From Phycisphaerales bacterium (GTDB lineage Bacteria; Planctomycetota; Phycisphaerae; Phycisphaerales; SM1A02): 64,000 bases of DNA. Positions within the stretch are counted from its first letter, which is position 1, and each line of letters starts with the position of its first letter. The notes under the pieces are model-generated. The model was not told the DNA's origin. It saw only the letters and a program-made list of their open reading frames with translations, and did not search any database. The position numbers and the translations under genes are program-made. This document shows positions 18,835 through 28,455 of this stretch, in pieces. Where the stretch lies: assembly GCA_029246705.1 (NCBI GenBank), contig JAQWMQ010000020.1:17020-81019 (forward strand), read 5' to 3'.

Positions 18835-21800
18835 GAGGCACCATCCTCGACTTCAAGTCGTTTCATGATCAGGTCCCCGAGCGCGATCTCGAGAACCAGC
18901 AGCTGCCGAAGGACATCGGGAGCGACGGCCACTCTCGTGGTCAGGTCGGCATGCCCGTCGATCAACTCCCGGCGAAGATCGGGGCGCAGGCTGCCCGTCT
19001 CGAAGGTCGTCAGGTCCACGAGTGCCGCGAGCTCCGAGGCAAGTTGCTGCGCGGCTCCGTTGGCGGAGGCCCAACGGACGCTGCGGCGGCGCTCGAGTTC
19101 CTCCAACGGAGCAGGGATCGGCTCGGCCACGAAACGACCTGCGGCCCTGCGTTCGAAGAGACTGACCAGGGCACTTGCGATCTCCTGGGGATCGGAATTG
19201 CGGAGATAGGCATCACCACCGAGTCGCTCGAACCGAGATCGCAGGACATCCGCATAGGCGGTGATCAACTGATCGATGTCGTGAAGACTCGAGCGATGCA
19301 GGTCGAAGGCATGGCGAGCCAGCACGAGTCGCGATGCAAGTCGCCAGTTCTCGTCGGACAGTGGTGGCAGGGTCTCGGAACTGAATCGGAGGAGGAAGTC
19401 CACCGTGTCCTGGTTGAGGGGAGCGCTTTCGAACTGGTTGAGAAGGGCCATTGCGACGTTCGGGCCGTTGGCGAACGTGTCCACCACGACTTCCTGGGCG
19501 AGCAGGCGGATGTCTCGCGGCGCACCACGGTAGACCTCGAAGACGAGGGTGGCCGCATCAATGGGGCCAAGGTCGCCGTCGGTGCGTTGTTTCAATCGCC
19601 GAAGAAGTGACTGGCGCTCGGAGATGTCCCGGCTGGAACGTTTCCATTGCTCGCTCCAGGCGCCGTCACGTTGCTGCGATCGTCCGGGCTCGGAACCGAG
19701 GTGGATCGGCAGGCGTTGGGGTTCGTGGGTGGAGAGGATCAGGATATTCGCTTCCTCGAGCTCTTCGGCTCCTGTATCCAGATCCCCGGCCTCGAAGGAT
19801 TCCGCCGCTGCCGTCAGGCGGGAAGCGGCCAGGAGTGCGTGCAGTACCGACGTCTGGCTGTCGAGGGTTCCCTGCTGGAGGAGTCGGGCATGCAGGAATT
19901 CAAGCCGTTCCAGCAGTTCACCGGGCACGGGAATGCCTCGCGGCCGTTCGGTGGGAAGACGCTGGGGCCAGGAAGCCTCGATCAGGTCCGCAAGGGCCAG
20001 GCGTTCAGCGGAGGTCGCTCCCGGCGAGAGCACGTGTCGATCCTCCCACCAGGGCACGTCGATCGACTGGGCGAGCAGGCTGGTGAGCACCCACAGGTTG
20101 TCGGAACTGATGTCCGGGGACTCGAACCAGGATCGCATGTTCACTCTCATCAGTTCCGGGTCGTGGGAGCGAGCGGAGAAATCGAGTTCGGAGAGCAGGC
20201 GGGCCAGGATGTTCAATGGCATGCCCGGTCGTTCGAGTGCATACCCCTGATCGAGGACGAGCATGATCGCATCCAGGAAAGCGACATCGAGGAGTGCGCC
20301 CTTTCGAATGGCGCGCTGGGCCTGGATCCAGTTCTCCCAGGCGTCGTAGGCTCCCGACTGTTCGTTACTGGCCAGTGCGAAGAGATCCGCGACCATGGCA
20401 TCGAGCTTCCGACCGGTCGTGACCGCGAAAGGTTGTTCCTCGGAACCACGGGTCTTCCGGCGCGCTCCCAGGTCGAGCGAGAGCAGTTCACTGGCGAGAA
20501 TGCGGATCGCTTCGGACTGAAGCGGATCCTCCCTGATCGTCCCGAGCAGGCCGGCGACCCAGCTGGCACGCCAGACATCCAGGGGCCCGCGCAGCTGGCC
20601 CAGGCGATCACCAAGTTCGTTCACGAGATCGGCGCGGATGTCACGGCTGACGCCGTTGGCGACGGGCGACGCCATGGCCTCGATCAATTGACCGCGCAGA
20701 ACCGGATCAAGCAGCGGCCAGCACCGACCGGCATCGTCCAGGAAGACGTCGTATTCGCGGAAGATCCGGTTGTTTCCCGTTGCCTGGGGCAGGGAAGCCT
20801 TGCGGGCCAGGACCGAGAGTGCCTTGACCCAGGCGGAAGCATCCTGGGCCAGCACCAGTTCGCGGTCATGCCGTCGGTCCCCATCGAACCCCGGCACCTC
20901 GGTCCAGCTTGCGGGTATCACCCCGATCTCGTCGATGGATCCAACCGAAGGTTCGGTGCGGAAACCCGAGGCGTTCGGATCGACCACCTCTTCCCCGGCA
21001 GCACCGGCGGCGGCGATCAGTTGCTCACGTGCCAGTTCCAACGCTTCCGCGTCCTTGGTGGCCTCGACCACCGGGGAAGGCATCATGAGCAGGGCGGTGA
21101 AGAGACCGATGAGCAGGATCGCGATCATCGAGAAGAAGATGCCGAGTCGAATACGGGAGCCGCTGCTCTCGCCACGAAACTCGCTGGAGAGGATCTCCGA
21201 CATCTGGTTCATGCGGACTTCCATCAGCGTGGGTTCGCGAGGAACGACGGTCGGCAGTTGTGCGACATCGATGGCGCGATTCGTTCCGGCGACCGTCTCG
21301 AATTCACCGCCTTGCAAAAGTTCAGCGAGTCCGCTGACGATTCGCATCAACATTGCAGGCTTGAGCCCCCGCTGTGCGGCGAGCCCGATCAGACGCCCTC
21401 GACTGCTTGCATTCCATCCACCGGATCCGACCAGGATCGCGAGGACGGTCCGATCGAATTCGGTCAGGGTCGCGACGGTTCCCGTTCCCGGTTGGAGCGG
21501 CTGGATCCTGGTATCGATGGGTTCCGAGTTCTCGACGACCACCACTTCTTCCTCGTCAGGAGCATCCGCATCCATGTCCTCGGATCTGCGACGAAGCTGT
21601 TCCGCGATCGGTGGTGGTGGTGCGGGTGTCACTGCGTGCAGTCGTCGGAGCTCCTCGGCAGGATCCATGAACGGCGGGTTCGATTCGGTCGCAGCGACCG
21701 TGAGGGAGGCCATCAGTCGGCCAGCGGCCTCGCCCAGACGACGACGAACCGCGGCCGCGGCCGGGGTTCGTGCCCCCGGGTGCCGGTCCAGATCGGCGAG

Positions 21801-21926
21801 CCTCTGATCGAGCGCACTGGCGATCAATTGGCTGGATGAGATCTCATGAGGGGAGAGTCCGAGGATCGATCTGTCACTCGAGTGCTCGTCCAGGCCCAGG
21901 AAACGCATCAGGGGGGGATGACTCAC
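18831..21926 (-). CDS. Large single-span membrane-anchored protein of the ExbBD-vWA operon
   Basis: Protein of 1031 residues. The first ~75 residues (FLGLDEHSSD, then SALDQRLADLDRHPG and a run of small helices) recall the DnaJ-like N-terminal module found in many planctomycete proteins. A Pro/Glu-rich stretch (PAPPPP, DEEEVVVVE) follows. A single transmembrane helix lies at about 261-281 (LGIFFSMIAILLIGLFTALLM), leaving ~750 residues, mostly alpha-helical, probably in the periplasm. No enzymatic motif was found. It overlaps both neighbours by four bases. By context it may be the structural or load-bearing partner of the ExbB/ExbD motor. Confidence 0.8.
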   Translation of the reverse strand: MSHPPLMRFLGLDEHSSDRSILGLSPHEISSSQLIASALDQRLADLDRHPGARTPAAAAVRRRLGEAAGRLMASLTVAATESNPPFMDPAEELRRLHAVTPAPPPPIAEQLRRRSEDMDADAPDEEEVVVVENSEPIDTRIQPLQPGTGTVATLTEFDRTVLAILVGSGGWNASSRGRLIGLAAQRGLKPAMLMRIVSGLAELLQGGEFETVAGTNRAIDVAQLPTVVPREPTLMEVRMNQMSEILSSEFRGESSGSRIRLGIFFSMIAILLIGLFTALLMMPSPVVEATKDAEALELAREQLIAAAGAAGEEVVDPNASGFRTEPSVGSIDEIGVIPASWTEVPGFDGDRRHDRELVLAQDASAWVKALSVLARKASLPQATGNNRIFREYDVFLDDAGRCWPLLDPVLRGQLIEAMASPVANGVSRDIRADLVNELGDRLGQLRGPLDVWRASWVAGLLGTIREDPLQSEAIRILASELLSLDLGARRKTRGSEEQPFAVTTGRKLDAMVADLFALASNEQSGAYDAWENWIQAQRAIRKGALLDVAFLDAIMLVLDQGYALERPGMPLNILARLLSELDFSARSHDPELMRVNMRSWFESPDISSDNLWVLTSLLAQSIDVPWWEDRHVLSPGATSAERLALADLIEASWPQRLPTERPRGIPVPGELLERLEFLHARLLQQGTLDSQTSVLHALLAASRLTAAAESFEAGDLDTGAEELEEANILILSTHEPQRLPIHLGSEPGRSQQRDGAWSEQWKRSSRDISERQSLLRRLKQRTDGDLGPIDAATLVFEVYRGAPRDIRLLAQEVVVDTFANGPNVAMALLNQFESAPLNQDTVDFLLRFSSETLPPLSDENWRLASRLVLARHAFDLHRSSLHDIDQLITAYADVLRSRFERLGGDAYLRNSDPQEIASALVSLFERRAAGRFVAEPIPAPLEELERRRSVRWASANGAAQQLASELAALVDLTTFETGSLRPDLRRELIDGHADLTTRVAVAPDVLRQLLVLEIALGDLIMKRLEVEDGAS

Positions 21927-24505
21927 CGACCACCCCCCTGCCGGCCGAGGGTCTCATGCAGTGCACGAAAGCGATCGCCCCAGGGCTTGGGACCGTACTC
22001 GGGGTGCAGCACCAGGTGCTGGTCGAGGACCTCGCGTGCCCTTTCGGAATCGACCTTGATAAGCAACCGTACGAGTTCATGCTTGTGTCGGTACCACTCC
22101 TCCGAATCGACCGGAGAACCCGACACCAGGGTTCGAAGTGCGGCCAGTGCGCGCTCTTCATCACCACTCTGCTCGGCACTCCAGGCCAGTCCTTCGAGGA
22201 TCCGTCGATCGCGCTCCCGGACATCCGCAAGTGCAAGATGAAGATCATGCGCACGCTCGAGTGCCTGCACGTCCCGGTTGGACTCCCAGGCCCTGCGTTC
22301 GGCGAGAGCGAGCGTGCGTCCGATTCGGAAGAGTCGTTCCTGGGAGAAGTCCGCATTCGCGGGCTCCTTGCCGAGCAGGATCCGCGCGGAACGCCTCACC
22401 GCGTCGATTCCGTACTGGGTACGGGCATCACCGGGCGTCGATTCATCATCGAACAGGGCCACCTGTGCGGCGTTGTAGAGCGTGCGCGCAGCGACCTGGG
22501 TCCAGTCGTCATCGACGTTCTCGAGCAGGCTGAAGACATGGATCGCCTCGGCCACATCACTCTCGAGCAGGGCAAGACACATGCGACGATAGTCCAGTTC
22601 GCGTTCCTTGCCCGCGATCTCGAGCACGCCGGAAACCACACCACGATCGATGGCGGCGATCGCATCACGCGCCACCTCTATGTCAGCGATCCTCTTGTTC
22701 AGTGAAACGTCGAGAAGCTGTCGTACGCGGAGGATGCCGACCTGGAGTTGCTCTTCGGAATCCTGTGGATCGAATCTCGGGACGGGCACCACCTCGAGGA
22801 AACGAACCCCCGCCTGGAGACGCTCCTCCGCGGAACCGCGGTTGTAGATCCGGTAGAGCATCTGCACACCCTGCTGGTGTGCCCTGGCGCCCATGGCACT
22901 GGTCGCAGGCACCATCACCAGTATCTCGGCATCCTCCAGCGTGGGATCCTCGATCGACGCGAATCGACGAAGCAGTGCGTTGGGTGCACTGGGATGTGCC
23001 GGGTGATCGGTGAGAAAGCGTTCGATCAGCTTCGATCGTCGTTCCAGCATGAAGCGGTCCGCGTCGCCCGCCTGTTCGAGCTTGTCCAGTGAAGTGATCG
23101 CCATCCAGAGGTAGTTGCCGGCATCCATGCCGGAATGAAGCGACGCCGCCTCCTCGAACATGATCGAGGCCTGTTCAAGCCTGCCGAGTTCATGCAGGCA
23201 CCAGGCACGCATGGCGATCACGCCTGGGACCGCATCCTCGAAGTCAACTCGATCCGGTTCGGCGAGGGCGGCGTCCAGATCGTCGAGGGCGGCTCGATAG
23301 ATGCTCCTGGCCGTGTCCAGGTCCCCGGACTCGATGGCAACCCTTGCGTCGTCGTAGCGACAGACGCCGCTGACATAGTGCAGTGCGAAACCGTCGCGTT
23401 CCATGTCGGAAAGGTTGAACCGTTCCGCAAGGTCGATCACCTGGGCGAGTTCACCGCGCGCTGCGAGCTGGGCAACCGCCTCGGTGCCGAGGGTGCGCGA
23501 GGCAGGCACCACCTGGTCGGATCCGAGTCCGAGCACGGCTGCCAGTCTCAACCAGCTGACCGGCGCATCCTCGGGAAGCCCTCGCAACAACTCGAGCACC
23601 TCGCCGTACGCACCCGTGTCGGCAAGCAGCGCAAGCCGCCAGTAGGGAAGCGTGGCACGGACGTAGGGTGCCGTCTCGATGGAATCGAGCAGTTCAAGCC
23701 AGATACGAACCGTGGCGGTTGAATCGGTCATGCTCTTGGCAAAGGCGATTCCGAGTATTGATTCGGCGTAGATCTCGTTGGCCCTGAGATCGATCGAGAT
23801 GTCCGCCGGAGCGGGGAAGGCATCACCGGTGGCGAGGATCTGGCCGAACAGCTTCTGGGATTCCAGAGCCTGGGCGCGATCGTCCTTCATCCACCCGAGG
23901 TATGCGCGAGCCCAGGCCTCCAGATAGGTGGCCTGGGCGATACGAAGACCGAGCGTGTCCGAGCGAGCGCCGAGGATCTGGGCCTGGATGCCGCGAGTAC
24001 GGTTGATCCGCCGTTCCAGAGCGAGTTCGTTTCGGGCGAGACGCATGCGGACTTCCGAGAGCTCGACCGCAATCATGGAAAGTCGCTCGGACAGGGATTC
24101 GATCGAATCAGGAGTATCGAGAAACAGTCGATGGAGTTCGCATTGCCGTGTCGCTGCGGCGTAGCTGGATCGAAGCAGGGCCAGCCTGAGGGGATCCCCT
24201 TCCTTCCGATCGATCATCTCGAGCACCTTGCGCCCGCGGGTTTCAAGCTCGTCCCGGCGCGGACCGGGCGGCATCGACTCAAGGAGACTTGCATAGGTCT
24301 CGGCCAGGGACTGGGCGATCGCGGTGCGGTCCGGGGTACTGCGAGCGGATTCGAGCTGCTGTTCGAGCCGTCTGACCAGCAGTCGCTGGAGACCGGTGTC
24401 CTCCAGCCAGGTTGCCACCGCGTCCTGGGCGACCACGGGCCGGCTCGCAAGCAGCGAACCGAGCAGGACCAGGAGGAGCGTGACTGTGGTGCACGGCCGG
24501 CTCAT
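21923..24505 (-). CDS. Exported TPR-like helical-repeat protein of the ExbBD-vWA operon
   Basis: Protein of 860 residues with a cleavable signal peptide (LLLVLLGSLLASRPVVAQ). The rest is almost entirely helical with repeated 30-40 residue units of TPR character (for example CRYDDARVAIESGDLDTARSIYRAALDDLD and AWCLHELGRLEQASIMFEEAA blocks). A TPR solenoid in the periplasm usually mediates protein-protein contacts. It is coupled by ATGA overlaps to the upstream ExbD gene and to the downstream 1031-residue gene. No catalytic motif was seen. Confidence 0.8.
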   Translation of the reverse strand: MSRPCTTVTLLLVLLGSLLASRPVVAQDAVATWLEDTGLQRLLVRRLEQQLESARSTPDRTAIAQSLAETYASLLESMPPGPRRDELETRGRKVLEMIDRKEGDPLRLALLRSSYAAATRQCELHRLFLDTPDSIESLSERLSMIAVELSEVRMRLARNELALERRINRTRGIQAQILGARSDTLGLRIAQATYLEAWARAYLGWMKDDRAQALESQKLFGQILATGDAFPAPADISIDLRANEIYAESILGIAFAKSMTDSTATVRIWLELLDSIETAPYVRATLPYWRLALLADTGAYGEVLELLRGLPEDAPVSWLRLAAVLGLGSDQVVPASRTLGTEAVAQLAARGELAQVIDLAERFNLSDMERDGFALHYVSGVCRYDDARVAIESGDLDTARSIYRAALDDLDAALAEPDRVDFEDAVPGVIAMRAWCLHELGRLEQASIMFEEAASLHSGMDAGNYLWMAITSLDKLEQAGDADRFMLERRSKLIERFLTDHPAHPSAPNALLRRFASIEDPTLEDAEILVMVPATSAMGARAHQQGVQMLYRIYNRGSAEERLQAGVRFLEVVPVPRFDPQDSEEQLQVGILRVRQLLDVSLNKRIADIEVARDAIAAIDRGVVSGVLEIAGKERELDYRRMCLALLESDVAEAIHVFSLLENVDDDWTQVAARTLYNAAQVALFDDESTPGDARTQYGIDAVRRSARILLGKEPANADFSQERLFRIGRTLALAERRAWESNRDVQALERAHDLHLALADVRERDRRILEGLAWSAEQSGDEERALAALRTLVSGSPVDSEEWYRHKHELVRLLIKVDSERAREVLDQHLVLHPEYGPKPWGDRFRALHETLGRQGGGR

Positions 24506-24933
24506 CCGCTTGACCCCGCAGGAACGTAGGTGACCTTCTCGAAACCGGCATCGCGTCCGGCCTGCATCGCACCGGCGGCGAAACCGACGTTCGGTCCGGC
24601 GTGAACCCTGACGAAGAGTCCCGCATCCTTGGGCAGTTCTCGAAGGGCTTCGGTGAGTGAATCGCGATCAGCGAAGGAGCGTTGGCCGAGCAGGTACACA
24701 GGCCCGCTGTCGAGCAGCTGCACGTCGACGATCTGTGGTTGGAAGTCGCTGGAGGCACCGGATGCCGCACTTCGATCCGCCCGCAGGTTGGGGGACAACT
24801 GATCTTCAGGCTGGACGACGACCATGGTGAGCAGGAAATAGGCAAGCAGGAGGAAGGTGCAGTCGATCATGCTCGCCATGTTGAGGGCGAGTCGCTGGTT
24901 TCGTCTTCTGTTGACCTTGGCCTTGATGCGCAC
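24502..24933 (-). CDS. ExbD/TolR-family protein (second, divergent copy)
   Basis: Protein of 143 residues with a short cytosolic N terminus, one transmembrane helix and a periplasmic domain of ~95 residues. The transmembrane motif MIDCTFLLLAYFLLT keeps the proton-path Asp of ExbD/TolR but departs from the consensus (Cys and Tyr substitutions), and the usual Pro before MID is Ser. ExbD proteins form the rotor-like dimer inside an ExbB pentamer. The upstream ExbD gene ends 18 bases away; the downstream TPR gene overlaps by four bases. Two unlike ExbD copies suggest a heterodimer. Confidence 0.88.
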   Translation of the reverse strand: MRIKAKVNRRRNQRLALNMASMIDCTFLLLAYFLLTMVVVQPEDQLSPNLRADRSAASGASSDFQPQIVDVQLLDSGPVYLLGQRSFADRDSLTEALRELPKDAGLFVRVHAGPNVGFAAGAMQAGRDAGFEKVTYVPAGSSG

Positions 24934-24951
24934 CGAGAATCTCCCTGGTGG

Positions 24952-25383
24952 TCAGCGACGTGAAGGGCTGGTTGCGAGACGAACGGAACCGGTTCCTGCT
25001 CGACGGAGAGCGTTGAACACCTCGTTGAGACGTTCTGCGGGTGCATTGCGATCCGCTCGAACCAGCGGACGGACCAAACGCCCCTTCTCGTCACGGGAAC
25101 CAAGGACCTGGCCGATCGCGATGGCCTCGAGTTCCTGCAGCGAAACCACCCTGTCCCCGATCTGCAGCGAGCCGTCGGGCAGTACGTTCACGATGAGCCC
25201 GGCTCTCTCGACCTCGCTGGCCTGTTCGCCGCGTTCGTCGGGAAGATCCAGCTCGGCACGCGATTCACGTGCGAGTTGCGCGGTGGTCAGGAAGAAGATC
25301 AACAGCAGGAAGACGATGTCGATCATCGGAGTCATGTCGAGCAGGAGTCCGACCGGACGCGTGCCCTGCCTGGAGAACTTCAT
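24952..25383 (-). CDS. ExbD/TolR-family protein (canonical copy)
   Basis: Protein of 143 residues. The transmembrane segment has the textbook ExbD/TolR sequence (DMTPMIDIVFLLLIFFL), with the essential proton-conducting Asp. The periplasmic domain shows the usual pattern LIVNVLPDGSLQIGDRVVSLQEL and later VRADRNAP. It should act with the ExbB/TolQ protein encoded immediately upstream (four-base ATGA overlap) to convert proton motive force into mechanical work across the envelope. Confidence 0.95.
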   Translation of the reverse strand: MKFSRQGTRPVGLLLDMTPMIDIVFLLLIFFLTTAQLARESRAELDLPDERGEQASEVERAGLIVNVLPDGSLQIGDRVVSLQELEAIAIGQVLGSRDEKGRLVRPLVRADRNAPAERLNEVFNALRRAGTGSVRLATSPSRR

Positions 25384-26141
25384 CGAGGACCACCGCCATC
25401 CGCGGGCTGGGGACTCGGTGCACGGGTCGAGGTGCTGCGACGAGCACCACCGGTGGACTGGGCTGATTCCAGCAGCATGGCGAGCTGGTCCAGTTCGCCA
25501 CCCGCATCCGCCGCGATCGCATCGATTCGGTTTCGGAAGAACGAATAGAGGATGACGCAGGGAATCGCGACCACCAGGCCCTGCATGGTCGTGACCAGCG
25601 CGAGACTGATGTTCGAGGCGAGCTGCTCGTAGTAGGCGGAATCGCTGACCGCACCGGCGGAGACGGTGTCGAATGCGCCGATCATGCCCCAGACCGTTCC
25701 CAGGAGCCCCATGAGGGGAGCGATCGAACCGATGACCCCGAGAGCGTCGGTCGATCGATAGAGACGTTCGGTCTGTTCGGCACCCGCATCCTCGATGGCG
25801 GTCTTGATCTCGAAGGCCCCGAAGGGTGACTTCAAGAACCGAGTGAGCCCGGGGGCGAGGATCCGGGTGAGGTAGCTGTCGTTCGCAGGCATGATGCAGT
25901 ACTGCAGGGCCTCCTCGGCTCGACCGAGGGTCAGCAGCTCACGAAGGCTGCTGGTCTGTTCGATCGGCACCAGCTGGGTGCGACGAATCTGCAGTGCATG
26001 GACCACCACCAGAACCAGGGCGACGATGGAGAGCAGGATGATGATGTACCCGATCAACCCCCCGCCGGTGATGAACTTCAGGAGGGTCGACCCGGCCTGC
26101 GAGTCGGCGGCAGCGAGCAGAGGAATGCCAAGCATGTTCAT
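25380..26141 (-). CDS. MotA/TolQ/ExbB proton channel family protein
   Basis: Protein of 253 residues with three transmembrane helices: an N-terminal one (GYIIILLSIVALVLVVVHAL) and two later ones around IGSIAPLMGLLGTVWGMIGAF and ISLALVTTMQGLVVAIPCVIL. These last two carry the family signatures PLMGLLGTVWGMI and TTMQGLVVAIP. The C-terminal ~35 residues are Ser/Pro/Gly rich. ExbB proteins form the pentameric stator around an ExbD dimer. The gene overlaps its neighbours on both sides by four bases. Confidence 0.95.
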   Translation of the reverse strand: MNMLGIPLLAAADSQAGSTLLKFITGGGLIGYIIILLSIVALVLVVVHALQIRRTQLVPIEQTSSLRELLTLGRAEEALQYCIMPANDSYLTRILAPGLTRFLKSPFGAFEIKTAIEDAGAEQTERLYRSTDALGVIGSIAPLMGLLGTVWGMIGAFDTVSAGAVSDSAYYEQLASNISLALVTTMQGLVVAIPCVILYSFFRNRIDAIAADAGGELDQLAMLLESAQSTGGARRSTSTRAPSPQPADGGGPR

Positions 26142-27277
26142 GGGGACTCCGGTTGGGCGGGTTCATCGGTGAAATGAGGTTCGTGAGGCAGTGCCGGGGG
26201 GACGTTGGCCTGGGAGACGAGCAGTTCACGGCGCAGGAGAGCAGCTTCAGGAAGTCGCCCCTGCTCTTCGAGGACATCGGCGGCCAGGGCCACCGCCCGC
26301 GAGGCCAGTGCGGGGCTTCCCTCGAGATGTCGTGCCGGCAGGTGGAGCAACTCGATCAGGGCGAGATCGATGTCGGGTTCGGGTTCGATCAGGAGCGAGC
26401 GACCCCGGAACCATCGGGACCAGGCATCCAGCCAGGCAGGCGCACCCTCGGTGCTTGCGAAACCGACCAGTCGGTTTCGTGCCTGGTCACGTATCTCGGC
26501 CTCCGGGTCGAGGCTCTCAAGGGCGCAACCAAGCACTCCGAGGCCGACACCTGATGCCGCATCGGCGGACTTGGGTGCTCCCGAACGCGAGGCGTAGCCG
26601 CTGGCCAGGGCACGAACGAACGGATCAATCGCCCCGAGCCAGGGTTCCAGGCGCTCCGCAAGGAGCTCGGTCTGCACCTGGTTCGTCGTGATCGGAGGCA
26701 GCGCGGGAACAAGCCAGAAGCGTTCATCGATGATGTCGGGCAGACCTTCGTATCGATCGGTGGTCACACCGGCTCGACGGAGTCGGATCGTCTCAAGTGC
26801 CGCAGGCAGAGCACCCTCGATCGCCCCTCGAGCGAGTCGTACCCGCAGGAGTCCCTCGGCGACGATGAGCCTCAGCTCGGAATCCTCCGAGCTGGACATC
26901 ATGCGATCGAAGTGTCGTTCGAACAACGGTTCTGCCAGTCGAGCGTCTCCGCGCTGCACCCTGGTACGGGCCCGCCACAGTTCCTCGGAGATGGGCTTCT
27001 GGATGGCCCAGGCTTCGCGCAGGCTGGGATCCTTGATGCCCTCGATCGAACGAACCCGATCCCAGGGAACCAGGATCGTCGCTCCGCTGTCACGCGTGCA
27101 GCTGACGCCTTCGAGCTCGAACGACAGGCGAGCTGCGGTCAGCGGATCGGAACCATCCCGGCGGTGCACGGTCTCGGCAAACGCCGCATCGACGAAAAGA
27201 AGGCACCCTCCACCGATGCAGGCGGGAAACAGAACCATCGGCAGGCACTTTCGCAACCATGTCATGAAATGGCTCAT
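26138..27277 (-). CDS. Exported protein of unknown function in the ExbBD-vWA operon
   Basis: Protein of 379 residues. The N terminus has a signal peptide (LPMVLFPACIGGGCLLFVDAAFA). The next ~45 residues (ETVHRRDGSDPLTAARLSFELEG.., ILVPWDRVRSIEG) look like the short beta-rich domain that planctomycetes often place at the start of periplasmic proteins. The remainder is alpha-helical. No catalytic motif was found. Both ends overlap the neighbouring genes by four bases, so its stoichiometry is likely tied to vWA and ExbB. Confidence 0.75.
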   Translation of the reverse strand: MSHFMTWLRKCLPMVLFPACIGGGCLLFVDAAFAETVHRRDGSDPLTAARLSFELEGVSCTRDSGATILVPWDRVRSIEGIKDPSLREAWAIQKPISEELWRARTRVQRGDARLAEPLFERHFDRMMSSSEDSELRLIVAEGLLRVRLARGAIEGALPAALETIRLRRAGVTTDRYEGLPDIIDERFWLVPALPPITTNQVQTELLAERLEPWLGAIDPFVRALASGYASRSGAPKSADAASGVGLGVLGCALESLDPEAEIRDQARNRLVGFASTEGAPAWLDAWSRWFRGRSLLIEPEPDIDLALIELLHLPARHLEGSPALASRAVALAADVLEEQGRLPEAALLRRELLVSQANVPPALPHEPHFTDEPAQPESP

Positions 27278-28284
27278 GGCCTGCCCATCCCTACTGCATC
27301 GACGTGGCGATAGACGCCGTCGCTGTCGTCGGCAATCGTCTGGAGCGGTTCACGTGCCGCGTCCTTGCCGAAGGAAATGGTGTTGATCACCACGGAACGT
27401 CCCTTCGAGTTGAGTTCCTTGACCAGTTCAGGCGTGGCGTTGGGGATGATTCCATCGGTCAGGAAGAAGATCACGTCCGGTCGATCCTCGAGCTTGAAGA
27501 CCTCGTTGAAGGCGGGAAAGGGCAGGGTCCCACCTCCGGAGTCCACGGTGTCGATCCAACGGGTCACGCGGCTGATCAATGACGGATTCGCCTTGAACCA
27601 GTCGTTCTGCATCGGAGGTGCGCGAAGGATGTTCGAATAGAGCAGCACCACGAACGATGCGTAGTCGGGCAGGGCCTTGATCGAACGCTTCAGCTCGGAC
27701 ATCGCGATCGGGAACTTGTCGTTGGAATCCATCGAGCCGGAGATGTCGACGATGTAGGCGAACCGTCGCCCCCGACTGCTCACGCCGAAGAAGGATGCCC
27801 CCCCCGCCATGCCGCCGCCGACGGCATCCGACTGACCGAGGCCCGCCCCGCCTCCGGGGGTGGGCACCGCACCACTCAGATCGGTGGTCAGTTCCATCGC
27901 GACGGCTGAATTGTCGAGTTCCTCGGAAATCGATTCCGAAAAGGCCGCCATCTCCTCGATCTCGGGCACATCGAGACTTTCCAGTTCCTCCTGCTCCCCA
28001 AGATCCTCGAGCTCGGACTCGGAAAGCACCGCGAACTCGATGATGGTCTCCTCCGGCCCGCTCGAGGGTGGGCCGGCGAGGCGGATGCTCGCGAGGTAGA
28101 CGATGATCGCCAGGTGGAAGGGAATGGATATGGCGAAACCGATCAGGATCAGGTTCACCACTCGCTGGCGCCTCTGACGCCTCCGCTCCTGCACCAACTG
28201 GGCGATGGTACGTCGCAGATCATCAGGCCCGGAGGGGTCCTGCCGATCATTGGGGGAGACGGAATGGAGGTCTTGCAAGCTCAC
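27274..28284 (-). CDS. Membrane-anchored von Willebrand factor A protein, first gene of the operon
   Basis: Protein of 336 residues starting at GTG (28284), with no strong ribosome binding site. A basic cytosolic N terminus (RRRQRRQR) is followed by one transmembrane helix at ~43-68, an acidic Glu-rich linker (~77-130), a Gly-rich stretch, and a vWA domain from ~172. The MIDAS metal site is Asp180-x-Ser182-x-Ser184 (DISGSMDS), with a later threonine in FLTDG. vWA domains bind protein ligands through a bound Mg2+. It heads eight genes that overlap almost throughout. A TATATG box (28312-28317, minus strand) could be its -10 element. Confidence 0.88.
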   Translation of the reverse strand: MSLQDLHSVSPNDRQDPSGPDDLRRTIAQLVQERRRQRRQRVVNLILIGFAISIPFHLAIIVYLASIRLAGPPSSGPEETIIEFAVLSESELEDLGEQEELESLDVPEIEEMAAFSESISEELDNSAVAMELTTDLSGAVPTPGGGAGLGQSDAVGGGMAGGASFFGVSSRGRRFAYIVDISGSMDSNDKFPIAMSELKRSIKALPDYASFVVLLYSNILRAPPMQNDWFKANPSLISRVTRWIDTVDSGGGTLPFPAFNEVFKLEDRPDVIFFLTDGIIPNATPELVKELNSKGRSVVINTISFGKDAAREPLQTIADDSDGVYRHVDAVGMGRP

Positions 28285-28455
28285 TGCAGTACTTAGCTAC
28301 GCATATATGGAGTGAAAGAAGGGGCTAAAAATGGATTCTACGTCGAATTGAGGTCCAGACGGGGGCCAGTAGGGCTTGACCACGACCTTGGCTGGCGGTT
28401 CCAATCAACCAATGGAGTAGGCCACCCCCACCGAACCCGGCCGAGGAGTCAACGA

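Noticed and set aside
19647..21839. 730-codon plus-strand frame opposite the 1031-residue gene
   Set aside because: The minus-strand frame has a clean ATGA-linked operon context and a transmembrane segment; the plus-strand product is compositionally biased and shows no domain.
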